A stretch of DNA of 64,000 nt from positions 62,001 to 126,000 of the forward strand of contig NZ_BAED01000003.1 in the NCBI RefSeq assembly GCF_000241345.1, in the 5' to 3' direction. A program made the translations under genes and the position numbers. The DNA comes from Gordonia amarae NBRC 15530 (GTDB lineage: Bacteria > Actinomycetota > Actinomycetes > Mycobacteriales > Mycobacteriaceae). Shown piece after piece: positions 39,607-48,551 of the stretch. The notes under the pieces were generated by a model. It did no database searches, had not been told where the DNA came from, and worked only from the letters and a program-made list of their open reading frames with translations. How positions within the stretch are numbered: the first letter of the stretch is position 1; every line of letters starts with the position of its first letter.

Positions 39607-40580
39607 TGGTGGTTCTCCCTGCTGTTCGGGACCGGGGTCGTGGTTTCGGGGTCGGTGCCGACGAGCAGCCCGAACAGCACCGCCATCCGGACGTGCACGC
39701 CGTTGCGGACCTGTTCGAGGACCGTCGCGCGCGGCGAGTCGGCCACCGAGTAGCCGATCTCCATGCCGCGCAGCATCGGGCCCGGGTGCAGCACCACCGC
39801 GTCGTCGGCCATCAGGGCCAGGCGGCGCTCGTTGAGGCCGTAGCGGACCGAGTACTCGCGGGAACTCGGGAAGAACCCGCCGTTCATGCGTTCGGCCTGT
39901 ACCCGCAGCATCATCACGGCGTCGACGGCGGCGAGTTCGGCGTCGATGTCGGTCGACACCGTCACCGGCCACTGCTCGACACCCGTCGGCAGCAGGGTGG
40001 GCGGTGCGACCAGCACCACCTCCGCGCCGAGCGTGGACAGCAGGTAGGCGTTGGAGCGGGCCACCCGCGAATGCAGCACGTCGCCGACGATCGCGATGCG
40101 CTTGCCGTCGAGGCTGCCGAGGCGCTGGCGCAGGGTGAGCGCGTCGAGCAGGGCCTGGGTCGGGTGCTCGTGCATGCCGTCGCCGGCGTTGATGATCGAC
40201 GGTCCGCTGCCGTCGGCGGCGGTGGTCCAGTCGGCGATCTGCCGGGCCGCGCCCGAGGCGGGATGGCGCACGATCAGCGCATCGGCACCGGCGGCGTACA
40301 GGGTTTTGACGGTGTCGCGCAGCGACTCACCCTTACCCGCCGACGAACTGGATGCGCTGACGTTGATCACGTCGGCGCTCATCCACTTGCCCGCCACCTC
40401 GAACGAGACGCGGGTACGGGTGGAGTTCTCGTAGAACACCGTCATCACGGTGCGCCCGCGCAGCGTCGGCAGCTTCTTCACCTCGCGGCCGGTGAGCGCC
40501 TGCTCGAAGCGTTCCGCCTCGTCGAGGATGGCTGTGGCCTGTTCGCGGGACAGATCCTGGGTGCTGAGCAGGTGACGCAT
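39603..40580 (-). CDS. pyrB: Aspartate carbamoyltransferase catalytic subunit
   Basis: A 325-aa enzyme joining carbamoyl phosphate and aspartate. Diagnostic motifs are [17 protein letters not shown] for carbamoyl phosphate, [20 protein letters not shown] and [10 protein letters not shown]. No pyrI regulatory chain is present, as is usual here. The start shares a base with the pyrR stop (TGATG). Confidence 0.98.
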   Translation of the reverse strand: MRHLLSTQDLSREQATAILDEAERFEQALTGREVKKLPTLRGRTVMTVFYENSTRTRVSFEVAGKWMSADVINVSASSSSAGKGESLRDTVKTLYAAGADALIVRHPASGAARQIADWTTAADGSGPSIINAGDGMHEHPTQALLDALTLRQRLGSLDGKRIAIVGDVLHSRVARSNAYLLSTLGAEVVLVAPPTLLPTGVEQWPVTVSTDIDAELAAVDAVMMLRVQAERMNGGFFPSSREYSVRYGLNERRLALMADDAVVLHPGPMLRGMEIGYSVADSPRATVLEQVRNGVHVRMAVLFGLLVGTDPETTTPVPNSRENHQ

Positions 40581-41167
40581 CAGGCACCTGCCCCGGGAAG
40601 CACACGGGCGCCGAGGACGACCTCATCGACGCCGTCATGTTCGGTCAGGTGGACCGCGACGTTCTCCTCGCGGGAGGTGGGGATGTTCTTGCCGACATAG
40701 TCGGCGCGCAGCGGCAGTTCACGGTGGCCGCGGTCGACGAGAACCGCGAGTTGCACCGCGGCCGGGCGGCCGAGGTCGCGCAGCGCGTCGAGGGCGGCGC
40801 GGACGGTGCGACCCGAGTAGAGGACGTCGTCGACGAGGATGACAATCGCGCCGTCGACACCACCGGCGGGCACCATGGTGCGTTCGAGCGGGCGGTGCGG
40901 TTTGTCGCGCAGATCGTCGCGATACAGGGTGATGTCGAGATAGCCGACCGGGATCTCGGTACCGGCGAACTCGGAAATCTTGGCACCCAGACGTTTCGCG
41001 AGAGCCGTTCCACGCGTGGGGATACCGATGAGGACGACATGGGGTGCGTCCGGGCCGTCGAGAGCTGTTTTCTCGATCACCTGATGTGCGACACGGGCGA
41101 TGGTCCGGGACACATCCGCCGCGTCGAGCAGCACCCGATGGGATTGCCCATCGTTTACGTCAGCCAA
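40580..41167 (-). CDS. pyrR: Pyrimidine operon regulator / uracil phosphoribosyltransferase PyrR
   Basis: A 195-aa PRT-fold protein. The PRPP motif [20 protein letters not shown] is intact, with [17 protein letters not shown] earlier and [19 protein letters not shown] near the end. It senses UMP and binds pyr mRNA. The start is TTG 41167, with AAGGAGG 5 nt before it; no ATG or GTG fits the family N-terminus better. A PyrR-type RNA box overlaps this ribosome-binding site, pointing to translational autoregulation. First gene of the pyr operon. Confidence 0.95.
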   Translation of the reverse strand: MADVNDGQSHRVLLDAADVSRTIARVAHQVIEKTALDGPDAPHVVLIGIPTRGTALAKRLGAKISEFAGTEIPVGYLDITLYRDDLRDKPHRPLERTMVPAGGVDGAIVILVDDVLYSGRTVRAALDALRDLGRPAAVQLAVLVDRGHRELPLRADYVGKNIPTSREENVAVHLTEHDGVDEVVLGARVLPGAGA

Positions 41168-41175
41168 CGTGACCT

Positions 41176-41195
41176 CCTTCTCCGCCTCACGGGAC
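41176..41195 (-). promoter_or_regulatory. PyrR RNA-binding box over the pyrR ribosome-binding site
   Basis: On the minus strand the sequence GTCCCGTGAGGCGGAGAAGG matches the PyrR anti-antiterminator loop consensus (UCC-N-G-N-GAGG-Y...AAGG). Its 3' AAGG is the Shine-Dalgarno of pyrR. Direct repression of translation by PyrR at this kind of site has been described in mycobacteria, so UMP-bound PyrR would block pyrR and, by coupling, the operon. Confidence 0.75.
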
Positions 41196-41303
41196 GGTCC
41201 GTTAAAGGATGCCTGCCGGTCATGCAGTCTACACGCCGAGGGGCCGAACTCCAGGCAGCGTGACGTGATATCGCCCGCACCTTCACCTCGGTATCGTGGC
41301 GGT

Positions 41304-42257
41304 ATGTCGTCCGCCTCCGACGAACTGATCATCGCCCGTAATCCCGAGCAGGGTTCGACGCTGCCATACCTGGTCCGGATTCCGTTGGGCACGAACGGCA
41401 TCGTGCTCAAGGTGCGCGACACGTGGCCGCGGACCACCAAGATCTACTGCCATCGCGCGGCCGAATGGCCCGACACACCCGAGATACTGGAACAACATCC
41501 GGTGCGCTCGGTCACCAAACGCGGCGGGGCCATCGACCTGGTCCTCGATCGTGCTCGGGAGAACCGGTCCCAATTCGTGCTCACCCGGGCACGGGGCCGG
41601 GAGGTGATCTTCTGGCAGTCGCGGCGCACCACCAAACAGGCCCGGCCGAACGTCGCATTGCCGACCGCCCGCGCCCACGGCCAGGTCCTCGACATCGTCA
41701 TCGATTCCGGCGAACGTTACTCCTACAACTTCTCGCACCAGCAGGCGACGACCACCAAGCGGCGGCTACCCGTCGGCGATTACGCAGTTTTCGACGGCGA
41801 TGACCTGGTGGCTGCGGTGGAACGCAAGTCGATCGAGGACCTCGCCGGTAGTCTGCTCGGCGGTACCCTCACCTACCAGCTCGCCGATCTCGCCGGCCGA
41901 CATCGCGGTGCAGTCGTCGTCGAAGCGAGATATTCGGCGGTGTTCGCTCAGGAACACGTCGCGGGTTCATCGCTGGCCGAAGCGATCGCCGAGGCCCAGG
42001 TCCGGTTCCCGAACGTACCGATCGTCTTCTGCGACAACCGTAAGCTCGCCCAGGAATGGACCTACCGCTGGCTGGGCGCCGCGCTGCACGAATGGCGGTT
42101 GAACAAGGGAACCGAACCGGTGGTGGAAACACTTGCCGGACCGTCGGCCACGGCCGCCGACATCCGGGCCTGGGCGCGCGACAACGACCTCGACGTTCCC
42201 GCCAAAGGCCGCATCCCGAACGACATCCGGCGCGCATTCGACGCCAGAAACGGCTGA
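41304..42257 (+). CDS. ERCC4/XPF-type nuclease with C-terminal Lsr2-like domain
   Basis: A 317-aa protein. The central nuclease core has [13 protein letters not shown] (D133, ER at 137-138), LPVGDYAVF (GD at 158-159), [11 protein letters not shown] (ERK at 173-175, D179) and a following [11 protein letters not shown]; this is the GDXnERKX3D signature of XPF/Mus81 nucleases. The C-terminus, [20 protein letters not shown] then NDIRRAF (286-312), matches the DNA-binding domain of Lsr2, with KGRIP in place of RGRIP. The N-terminal 110 residues are unassigned. It is divergent from pyrR. The ATG at 41304 is chosen because earlier codons overlap pyrR. Role in branched or foreign DNA cleavage is inference. 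Confidence 0.85.
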   Translation: MSSASDELIIARNPEQGSTLPYLVRIPLGTNGIVLKVRDTWPRTTKIYCHRAAEWPDTPEILEQHPVRSVTKRGGAIDLVLDRARENRSQFVLTRARGREVIFWQSRRTTKQARPNVALPTARAHGQVLDIVIDSGERYSYNFSHQQATTTKRRLPVGDYAVFDGDDLVAAVERKSIEDLAGSLLGGTLTYQLADLAGRHRGAVVVEARYSAVFAQEHVAGSSLAEAIAEAQVRFPNVPIVFCDNRKLAQEWTYRWLGAALHEWRLNKGTEPVVETLAGPSATAADIRAWARDNDLDVPAKGRIPNDIRRAFDARNG

Positions 42258-42264
42258 CGCCTAT

Positions 42265-42319
42265 CGCACAAAGATTGCGGTTGGTTCCGGAATCCGGAAC
42301 CAACCGCAATCTTTGTGCG
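42265..42319. terminator. Perfect 27-bp inverted repeat between convergent genes
   Basis: Two perfect 27-nt arms, beginning CGCACAAAGATTGCGGTTGG and ending CCAACCGCAATCTTTGTGCG, flank a single central A. It begins 7 nt past the ERCC4 gene stop and ends 6 nt before the nusB stop, so a bidirectional terminator is likely. The arms are unusually long and exact for a terminator. Confidence 0.75.
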
Positions 42320-42325
42320 TCGGGG

Positions 42326-42790
42326 TCAGGCGTCTGTGCTGGGTTCGGCCGCGGCCGCGGCGCGCACCTGCGGTGCGAGGTCGGCGATGCGGGCGAGCAC
42401 CCCGTTGACGAAGGCGGGCGAATCGTCGGTGGACAGTTCCTTGGCCAGCTCGACCGCCTCGTCGACGATCACCACCGGATCAACATCGGTGGCATTGAAC
42501 AACTCCCAGGTGGCCAGCCGCATGATGGCCCGGTCGACCGCGGGCAGGCGCGGCAGCGTCCACTCTTTCAGGTGCGATGACAGCACGGCGTCGACCTGAG
42601 CCTGATCACCCGCCACACCCTCGACGACGCGCGCGGTGTACGGGTGGATCTGACCGACGCTCTCGTCGGTGATCACCAGCTCACGCCGTTCGGCCACCAG
42701 GTCGGTGGCCTTGACGCCCTTGGCCTCGGCCTCGAACAGCAGGTAAACGGCGCGTTTACGCGCCTTGTGACGGGTACCCGGGTGTTTCAC
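42326..42790 (-). CDS. nusB: Transcription antitermination factor NusB
   Basis: A 154-aa all-helical protein that binds boxA RNA with NusE/S10 in rRNA antitermination. It starts [21 protein letters not shown] and includes [16 protein letters not shown] and [18 protein letters not shown], then [12 protein letters not shown]. The GTG at 42790 gives [12 protein letters not shown], the family start. It follows efp by 12 nt in pepQ-efp-nusB. The last 15 residues are an Ala-rich tail. Confidence 0.96.
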   Translation of the reverse strand: MKHPGTRHKARKRAVYLLFEAEAKGVKATDLVAERRELVITDESVGQIHPYTARVVEGVAGDQAQVDAVLSSHLKEWTLPRLPAVDRAIMRLATWELFNATDVDPVVIVDEAVELAKELSTDDSPAFVNGVLARIADLAPQVRAAAAAEPSTDA

Positions 42791-42802
42791 TGAACCTCGC
42801 GC

Positions 42803-43366
42803 TCAGCTGTTGACGCGGCCGAGGTAGCTGCCGTCGCGAGAGTCGACCTTCAGCTTGTCGCCGGTGTTGATGAACAGCGGGACCTGGATCTCGGCGCCGG
42901 TCTCCAGCGTGGCAGGTTTGGTGCCGCCGGTGGACCGGTCACCCTGCAGGCCCGGGTCGGTCTGCTGCACGAGCAGTTCGACGGTGACGGGCAGCTCGAC
43001 GTAGAGCGGCGCACCCTCGTGGGTGGCGACCTGCACCTTCATGTTCTCCAGCAGGAACCGGGCGCCGTCGCCGACGGTCTCCGGGGTGATGTTGAGCTGT
43101 TCGAAGGTTTCGGCATCCATGAAGACGAAGTCGCTGCCGTCGCTGTACAGGTAGGTCATGTCGCGACGGTCGACGGTGGCGGTCTCCACCTTCACGCCGG
43201 CGTTGAAGGTCTTGTCGACGATCTTGCCGCTCAGCACGTTCTTGATCTTGGTACGCACGAAGGCCGGCCCCTTACCGGGCTTGACGTGCTGGAACTCCAG
43301 GATCTGCCAGAGCCCGTTGTCCATGTTCAGCACGAGGCCGTTCTTGAAATCGGCGGTACTCGCCAT
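42803..43366 (-). CDS. efp: Elongation factor P
   Basis: A 187-aa translation factor that relieves ribosome stalling at polyproline. The N-terminal KOW-like domain has [20 protein letters not shown], and the loop [14 protein letters not shown] carries the Lys that is modified in some species. Two OB domains follow. No epmA/epmB or earP genes are seen nearby, so its modification state is unknown; actinobacterial EF-P is often unmodified. Confidence 0.97.
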   Translation of the reverse strand: MASTADFKNGLVLNMDNGLWQILEFQHVKPGKGPAFVRTKIKNVLSGKIVDKTFNAGVKVETATVDRRDMTYLYSDGSDFVFMDAETFEQLNITPETVGDGARFLLENMKVQVATHEGAPLYVELPVTVELLVQQTDPGLQGDRSTGGTKPATLETGAEIQVPLFINTGDKLKVDSRDGSYLGRVNS

Positions 43367-43385
43367 GCGTGGTTACTTCCTAACG

Positions 43386-44480
43386 TCAGATGACGGTGAA
43401 CGTCTTGTCGGTGGTGGTCAGCAGGTCGGGCCCGCCTTCGGTGACCACGAGGCTGTCCTCGATCCTGACGCCACCTCGACCTGGGAGGTAGACGCCGGGC
43501 TCCACGGTCACCGCGGCGCCGCATGGCAGTGTACCCGCCGCGGCCGATCCGATTCCCGGCGCTTCGTGGATCTGCAGCCCGATGCCGTGCCCGAGACCGT
43601 GCACATACTTGTCTCCGTAGCCCGCGTCGGCGATCACCGAACGGGCAGCGGCGTCGACACCACGCAGGTCCGCGCCCGGTGACAGGGCCGCCCGGCCCGC
43701 GGCCTGCGCCGCGGCGACGAGGTCGTAGATCTCGCGCTGCCAGTCGGCGGCGTGACCGAGGACATAGGTGCGGGTCATGTCGGAGTGGTAGCCGGCGACG
43801 GCCGCCCCGAAGTCGATCTTCACGAAGTCGCCCGCGGCCAGCGCCGCGGATGTGGGCCGGTGATGCGGGATCGCCGAGTTGGCCCCGGCGGCGACGATGG
43901 TCTCGAACGACACGGCATCGGCCCCGCGCTCGTACATCTCCCATTCGAGCGCCCGGGCGACCTCGCGTTCGGTCCGGCCGGGCGACAGCAGCCCCCGCTC
44001 GATGATCGCGGCCAGCGCCTCGTCGGCGACCGCGCACGCCCGGCGCAGCAGGTCGACCTCCCCCGCGTCCTTGACCTCGCGCAACCGTTCCACCAGCCCC
44101 GACGTGCCGACCAGATCGCCGTCGAGGTCCCGGTGAGCGGCCACCGTGACGATGTGCTCCTCGAATCCGATCCGGACCGCGCCGTCCTTACCGGCGTGCT
44201 CGACGAGCTCGCCGAGACAGTTGCGGGCGATCACCGCCTCCAGGTCGCCCGACTGTTCGGCGACCTGGGTGAGGTAGCGGCCGTCGGTGCTGATCCGGTC
44301 GGCCGCCGGATCGGTGCCGACCAGCACCGCGGCGTTGGATCCGGTGAAACCGGTCAGGTACCGGACGTTGATGAGGTCGGACACCACCAGGACGTCGGCG
44401 GTGTCCGTCAGCAGGCCGCGCAGCCTGTCGCGGCGGGCGCGGTGGTCGGCGGAAGGGGGCGGATTCCAGGGCTGGGCCAT
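43386..44480 (-). CDS. pepQ: M24 family Xaa-Pro peptidase
   Basis: A 364-aa metallopeptidase. An N-terminal creatinase-like domain (about 1-130) precedes the pita-bread M24 domain. Metal ligands are visible in KIDFGAAVAGYHSDMTRTYV (two Asp), GHGIGLQIHEAPG (His), TVEPGVYLPGRGGVRIEDSL (two Glu). It cleaves Xaa-Pro bonds in peptides. Order pepQ-efp-nusB matches M. tuberculosis Rv2535c-Rv2533c, and it is divergent from the membrane protein at 44571. Confidence 0.94.
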   Translation of the reverse strand: MAQPWNPPPSADHRARRDRLRGLLTDTADVLVVSDLINVRYLTGFTGSNAAVLVGTDPAADRISTDGRYLTQVAEQSGDLEAVIARNCLGELVEHAGKDGAVRIGFEEHIVTVAAHRDLDGDLVGTSGLVERLREVKDAGEVDLLRRACAVADEALAAIIERGLLSPGRTEREVARALEWEMYERGADAVSFETIVAAGANSAIPHHRPTSAALAAGDFVKIDFGAAVAGYHSDMTRTYVLGHAADWQREIYDLVAAAQAAGRAALSPGADLRGVDAAARSVIADAGYGDKYVHGLGHGIGLQIHEAPGIGSAAAGTLPCGAAVTVEPGVYLPGRGGVRIEDSLVVTEGGPDLLTTTDKTFTVI

Positions 44481-44557
44481 GACTGAAATCTACCCAGCGC
44501 ACTCATCCGTGCGGGGGAACCAGCGGGTATGTGGTTTCCCTCACGTCACCGGTGGTC

Positions 44558-44563
44558 TAGTCT
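44558..44563 (+). promoter_or_regulatory. Candidate -10 element of a leaderless mRNA
   Basis: TAGTCT fits the TANNNT -10 of actinobacterial housekeeping promoters and ends 7 nt before the ATG at 44571, which would place the start of transcription at the start codon itself. No Shine-Dalgarno precedes the ATG, consistent with a leaderless message. Confidence 0.45.
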
Positions 44564-44570
44564 GTCCGCC

Positions 44571-45056
44571 ATGGGTTCTTGGTTACTGCGCGGTATACCG
44601 CTCACCGCTGTCCACGTCGTCGCGCGCGTGCTACTCGCGATCGCCGTGGTGGAAACGCCGCTCTCCTCGAGTACGTGGAAGGTTCTCGCCGTTGCCGCCG
44701 TGGTGCTCGTCGCACTGCTGTGGGGCGGAATCGACGGTATCCGGGACGCCCGGGCCAATCCCGACCCCGACGACTACGCCGACCTGACCGTGCGCTGGCT
44801 CAAGGCCGGCCTGTTCGCCGGTGTCGTCGCCGCGATCATCTGCTGGATCATCGGCCACTGGTTCATGAGCGGCATCGGTGAGGCCTCGCTGCCCATCGAG
44901 ATCATCGCCGGCGGCTCGTTCACCGCGCTGCTGGTGTACGCCCCCGCCTTCGTCGGATTCTCCTTCGGCCGCTGGGTCGTCCGCCGCGACCAGCGCAAGA
45001 ACGAGGCCGAGGAGGACTGGTCGGTTCACGAGGACCGCACCCCCCAGAACGCCTGA
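44571..45056 (+). CDS. B-4DMT-type membrane transporter-like protein
   Basis: A 161-aa integral membrane protein with four predicted membrane segments (about residues 8-24, 35-52, 77-98 and 111-132) and a charged C-terminal tail (RRDQRKNEAEEDWSVHEDR). Homologues at this place in Mycobacteriales (Rv2536 position) are labelled B-4DMT family transporters; no substrate is known. It is divergent from pepQ, appears leaderless, and is closed by a strong terminator. The ATG at 44571 gives MGSWLLRGIPL, the conserved start. Confidence 0.82.
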   Translation: MGSWLLRGIPLTAVHVVARVLLAIAVVETPLSSSTWKVLAVAAVVLVALLWGGIDGIRDARANPDPDDYADLTVRWLKAGLFAGVVAAIICWIIGHWFMSGIGEASLPIEIIAGGSFTALLVYAPAFVGFSFGRWVVRRDQRKNEAEEDWSVHEDRTPQNA

Positions 45057-45074
45057 TCCTCAACCACGAACCAC

Positions 45075-45109
45075 AAAGCCCGCCGCGTCGGTGACGCGGC
45101 GGGCTTTTT
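45075..45109. terminator. Rho-independent terminator
   Basis: AAAGCCCGCCGCGTC-GGT-GACGCGGCGGGCTTT has perfect 15-nt arms and a 3-nt loop, followed by TT on the plus strand. On the minus strand AAA pairs give a T-run as well, so it can serve both the membrane protein and the convergent gntR. Confidence 0.93.
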
Positions 45110-45120
45110 CACGTCCCGTT

Positions 45121-45783
45121 TCACTCAGGTAGTACCGACCGCAGCGCCTCCAGCGTAGGGTGGCGCCCTCCTTCGATATGTGCGTAGGCGATGGCACCGG
45201 CCAGTTCCGCATCACCGCACGCGATCGCGTCGCAGAGCTGGTGGTGTTCCCGGCACGTCTGGAAGGCGTTGCGCTGAGTCGAGATGATCCCGAAGATCCA
45301 GCGGTCCCGGCCCACCACCGGACGCATCATCGACGACAGCAACGAATTGCCGGCCAGCCGCAGGATCTCGTCGTGCACCGCCGCATTCGCCTCCGCGATG
45401 GCGGCATCCGGGCCGGTGGCCAGTAGCCGGTCGGCGGCGGCCAGCGCCTCCGTCATCGAGGTGGTGGGCTCCCCGGATGCCGCCCGGCGGGCGGCCAGCC
45501 GTGCCGCCTGCACCTCCAGGGCCAGCCGTACGTCGTAGAGCTCCTGCACGTCGGCCAGGCTCAGCCGCACCACCGACGCACCACGGCGCGGTGCCGTCTC
45601 GACGAAACCCTCCGCTTCCAGCCGCACGATCGCCTCCCTGACAGGTACCCGCGAGGCGTCGAGTTCGTCGGCGAGATCCCGTTCACGCAGTCGTTCCCCG
45701 AAGGGCAGCTCACCGGAGATGATGCGTGCACGGATCTCCGCGTAGATGCGCTGGGTCACCGAGTCATCGGCCGTCGACGTCAT
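45121..45783 (-). CDS. GntR/FadR-family transcriptional regulator (FCD domain)
   Basis: A 220-aa repressor-type protein. The N-terminal winged helix has IYAEIRARIISGELPFGERL, RERDLADELDASRVPVREAI and RRGASV (about residues 12-75). The C-terminal FCD domain includes the metal-binding pattern with HDEILRLAGNS, HHQLCDAI and AHIEGGRH. It is divergent from the ABC/racemase operon. Two identical TTGGCATACCAA sites in the shared promoter region are its likely operators. ATG 45783 is chosen over an upstream in-frame codon at 45852 because the latter runs through an operator and is not conserved. Confidence 0.9.
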   Translation of the reverse strand: MTSTADDSVTQRIYAEIRARIISGELPFGERLRERDLADELDASRVPVREAIVRLEAEGFVETAPRRGASVVRLSLADVQELYDVRLALEVQAARLAARRAASGEPTTSMTEALAAADRLLATGPDAAIAEANAAVHDEILRLAGNSLLSSMMRPVVGRDRWIFGIISTQRNAFQTCREHHQLCDAIACGDAELAGAIAYAHIEGGRHPTLEALRSVLPE

Positions 45784-45824
45784 GCACACATCCTTACCGA
45801 AACCAGGATCACGTTCCACCCAAC

Positions 45825-45836
45825 TTGGCATACCAA
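45825..45836. promoter_or_regulatory. Candidate GntR operator 1
   Basis: TTGGCATACCAA, a near-palindrome, lies 42 bp upstream of the gntR start. It fits the TNGTNNNACNA-like half-site pattern of FadR-type regulators and would give autoregulation. Confidence 0.65.
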
Positions 45837-45898
45837 AGTCAATTTGTAGCAAAGGTGAAATCGGTATTTACCTGGTGGAAATAGTCCGCGTGCAGACT

Positions 45899-45910
45899 TT
45901 GGCATACCAA
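45899..45910. promoter_or_regulatory. Candidate GntR operator 2
   Basis: An exact second copy of TTGGCATACCAA, 74 bp from the first, 27 bp before the binding-protein gene. A weak promoter (TTGTAG at 45844, TATTTA at 45865) lies between the copies, so this site would sit just downstream of its transcription start. Confidence 0.65.
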
Positions 45911-45936
45911 ACACCACCGTCCAGGAAGGTACGTCC

Positions 45937-46878
45937 GTGACATCCCACCCGAGAACCGGCGCCCACAGGGCGCTACGTTACTGCGCCGCACTCGCCGCGG
46001 CCGCGGGGCTCCTCGCCGGCTGCTCATCGTCCGAAGAGGACGGCTCCACTCCGGCCGCACCGGCGGTGGTCGACCAGGCCGCCCGCGCATTGCTGCCCAA
46101 AGCCATCGCCGACGCGGGCACCGTGAAGATCGGGCTCGGCGCCCAGTTCCCGCCGTTCTCCTATCACCCCGAGTCCGGCAAGGGCTACGCCGGCTACGAA
46201 CCCGACCTGATGGACGCGATCATGGACCGCCTCGGCCTCAAGCCGGAGTACATCGACGTCAAGTCGGTGGGTGAAGCGGTGCCGACGATCCAGTCGGGCC
46301 GTATCTCGGTGGCCGCGCTCGGTATCACTGACAACGCCGAACGTCAGGAACACGTGATCTTCGTCGACAACCTGATCGGCCGTAACGGCGCTGTCTTCCC
46401 CGCCGCCGCGGAAGGCAAGTACAAGCAGTTCACCGATATGTGCGGGCTCAAGGTGGCCGCGGTGATCGGCAGCGTATCGGTCACCATCGTCGAGACGGAG
46501 AACGCCGAATGCACCACACTCGGCAAGCCGCCGATGACCCTGGTCCAGTTCAAGGACAACGCGGCCACGCTGCTTGCCGTCCGGTCCGGTCGCGCCGATG
46601 CGGCCATGCAGACCTACCCCGGCGCCGGATACCAGGTGAAGCAGAATCCAGGCGCGTTCTGGGCCCTGCCGATCAACGACGGCATGAACGCCAGGTTCCC
46701 CAACGGCATCGCCGTCGACCGACGCCAACCCGAACTCGCCAAGGCGATTGCCGCGGCCTTGCAAGGCCTGGTCGCCGACGGCACCTACGCCAAGATTCTC
46801 ACCGACAACGACGTCGACCCCGAATTGAACGGCATCACCGAAGTACACACGGATTGGGCCACCAATGGATTCTCCTGA
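45937..46878 (+). CDS. Amino-acid ABC transporter substrate-binding lipoprotein
   Basis: A 313-aa lipoprotein. The signal peptide ends in the lipobox LLAGC (Cys at residue 28), followed by an SSSEEDGS linker. The mature domain is a cluster 3 (polar amino acid) binding protein: VKIGLGAQFPPFSY, GYEPDLMDAIMDRLGL, AALGITDNAERQ and LLAVRSGRADAAMQTYPGAG. GTG 45937 has AGGAAGG upstream. It overlaps the permease by 14 nt. The ligand is probably an amino acid or a small nitrogen compound, suggested only by family and neighbours. Confidence 0.9.
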   Translation: MTSHPRTGAHRALRYCAALAAAAGLLAGCSSSEEDGSTPAAPAVVDQAARALLPKAIADAGTVKIGLGAQFPPFSYHPESGKGYAGYEPDLMDAIMDRLGLKPEYIDVKSVGEAVPTIQSGRISVAALGITDNAERQEHVIFVDNLIGRNGAVFPAAAEGKYKQFTDMCGLKVAAVIGSVSVTIVETENAECTTLGKPPMTLVQFKDNAATLLAVRSGRADAAMQTYPGAGYQVKQNPGAFWALPINDGMNARFPNGIAVDRRQPELAKAIAAALQGLVADGTYAKILTDNDVDPELNGITEVHTDWATNGFS

Positions 46879-47779
46879 CCAGCATCTGTTCTCCGTCGAC
46901 GTCCCGCGCTCTACCGCACGTCGGGCACTGCCCTGGGCCGTCCTCGCCGTGGTGGTGGGGTTCGTTGTCTACAAGGCCGCCCGCAATCCGCATTTCGGCT
47001 GGTCCGACGTCGGCAGCTATCTGTTCAACGGCAAGATCCTCGAAGGTCTGATGGGCACCCTTGAGCTGACCGTCGTCTCCGCGGTGATCTCGCTGCTCCT
47101 CGGCGCGCTGATCGTCGGGATCGGCCGGATGGGCGGTGTCGGCCGGGCCATCGCCGGCACCTACGTCTGGATATTCCGGGCCGTGCCGCTCATGGTGCAA
47201 CTCGTGCTCTGGTTCAACGTCGCGCTCATCGTGCCGCGGCTGTCGATCCCGCTGCCCGGCGGTGGCCACATCTTCGACGAATCGACCAACAACCTGGTCA
47301 GCGCGTTCACCGCGGCGATCCTCGGTCTGGCGCTGCACGAGTCGGCCTATGTCGCGGAGATCCTGCGGGGTGGTCTGCTCGCGGTGCCGGCCGGGCAGTA
47401 CCGGGCCGCGGCGGCGATGGGTATGACAGCGCCGCAGGCCTATCGCTACGTGATCGGGCCCGAGGTGATCCGGGTGACGGTGCCCGCCCTCACCAACCAG
47501 CTGATCGGTCTGCTCAAGGCGACGGCGACGGTCGCGTTCATCGGCGGCGCCGATCTGCTCACCAAGGCCACCCAGATCTACGAGCAGAACTTCAAGACCA
47601 TCCCGCTGCTGCTGGTGGCGACCATCTGGTACGTGGTCCTGGTCGCGGCCGCAACGCTCGTCCAGCACGCCCTCGAACGCCGGTTCAGCACCGCTCCCGG
47701 CACCCCGAAGACCCCCGCCAAGGTCACCGAGACAACCGAACTCGACACGATCCCCGCACTTCAGGAGCAACGGCTATGA
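46865..47779 (+). CDS. Amino-acid ABC transporter permease (HisMQ family)
   Basis: A 304-aa membrane protein with an N-terminal membrane segment near residues 23-38 and about five more in the permease core. TLELTVVSAVISLLLGALI, YVWIFRAVPLMVQLVLW and the EAA loop GQYRAAAAMGMTAPQAYRYV are typical. It is a single permease gene, so the transporter is probably a homodimer with the one ATPase. The C-terminal 30 residues are charged and not conserved. It overlaps its neighbours on both sides. Confidence 0.93.
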   Translation: MDSPDQHLFSVDVPRSTARRALPWAVLAVVVGFVVYKAARNPHFGWSDVGSYLFNGKILEGLMGTLELTVVSAVISLLLGALIVGIGRMGGVGRAIAGTYVWIFRAVPLMVQLVLWFNVALIVPRLSIPLPGGGHIFDESTNNLVSAFTAAILGLALHESAYVAEILRGGLLAVPAGQYRAAAAMGMTAPQAYRYVIGPEVIRVTVPALTNQLIGLLKATATVAFIGGADLLTKATQIYEQNFKTIPLLLVATIWYVVLVAAATLVQHALERRFSTAPGTPKTPAKVTETTELDTIPALQEQRL

Positions 47780-48551
47780 GTCATCTGAACGTCACCGGAC
47801 TCCGGAAGTCCTACGGCGACAACGTCGTTCTGCGCGACATCTCGTTCTCGGTGGAACGCGGGGAATGCGTCGGCATCCTCGGCCCGTCGGGGTCGGGCAA
47901 GAGCACTATCCTGCGGTGCCTGAATCGGCTGGAGACCTCCGACGGCGGCTCGATCATGGTGGGCGACACCGCGATCGGCCCGGCCCCCGGTCTCCGGAAC
48001 CGGCAGCTGCGGGCCGACCTGGTGAACCAGCGCCGCCTGTTCGGGATGGTGTTCCAGCAGTTCGAACTGTTCCCGCGGATGACCGTGCTGCAGAACGTGG
48101 TGGTCGGTCAGCGGGTGGTGAAGGGCCGCGCCAAGGACGAGGCCGTCGAACGGGCCCGGCGTGAGCTCGACCGGGTGGGCCTGCTCGACAAGCAGGACGC
48201 GATGCCGTCGAGTCTGTCGGGCGGGCAGCAGCAGCGGGTGGCGATCGCCCGCGCGGTCGCGATGGATCCGGAGATCCTGCTGTTCGACGAGCCGACCAGC
48301 GCCCTCGACCCCGAACTCGTGGGCGAGGTACTCGCGGTGATGCGTGATATCGCCTCCGGTGACATCACCATGCTGGTGGTGACGCACGAACTCGGTTTCG
48401 CCGCCGATGTCTCGGACACGATCCTGTTCATCGACAAGGGCGTGGTGGTGGAGTCGGGGCCGCCCGCCGCGGTCATCGGGAACCCGCAGAACGAACGGAC
48501 CCGGCGATTCCTGAGCCGCATGGGACACGTCCGGCCGGTCGGCGAATCGGT

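Noticed and set aside
39607..39972. N-terminal extension of PyrC
   Set aside because: Arg-rich shadow of pyrB; the GTGA-coupled start gives the normal length.
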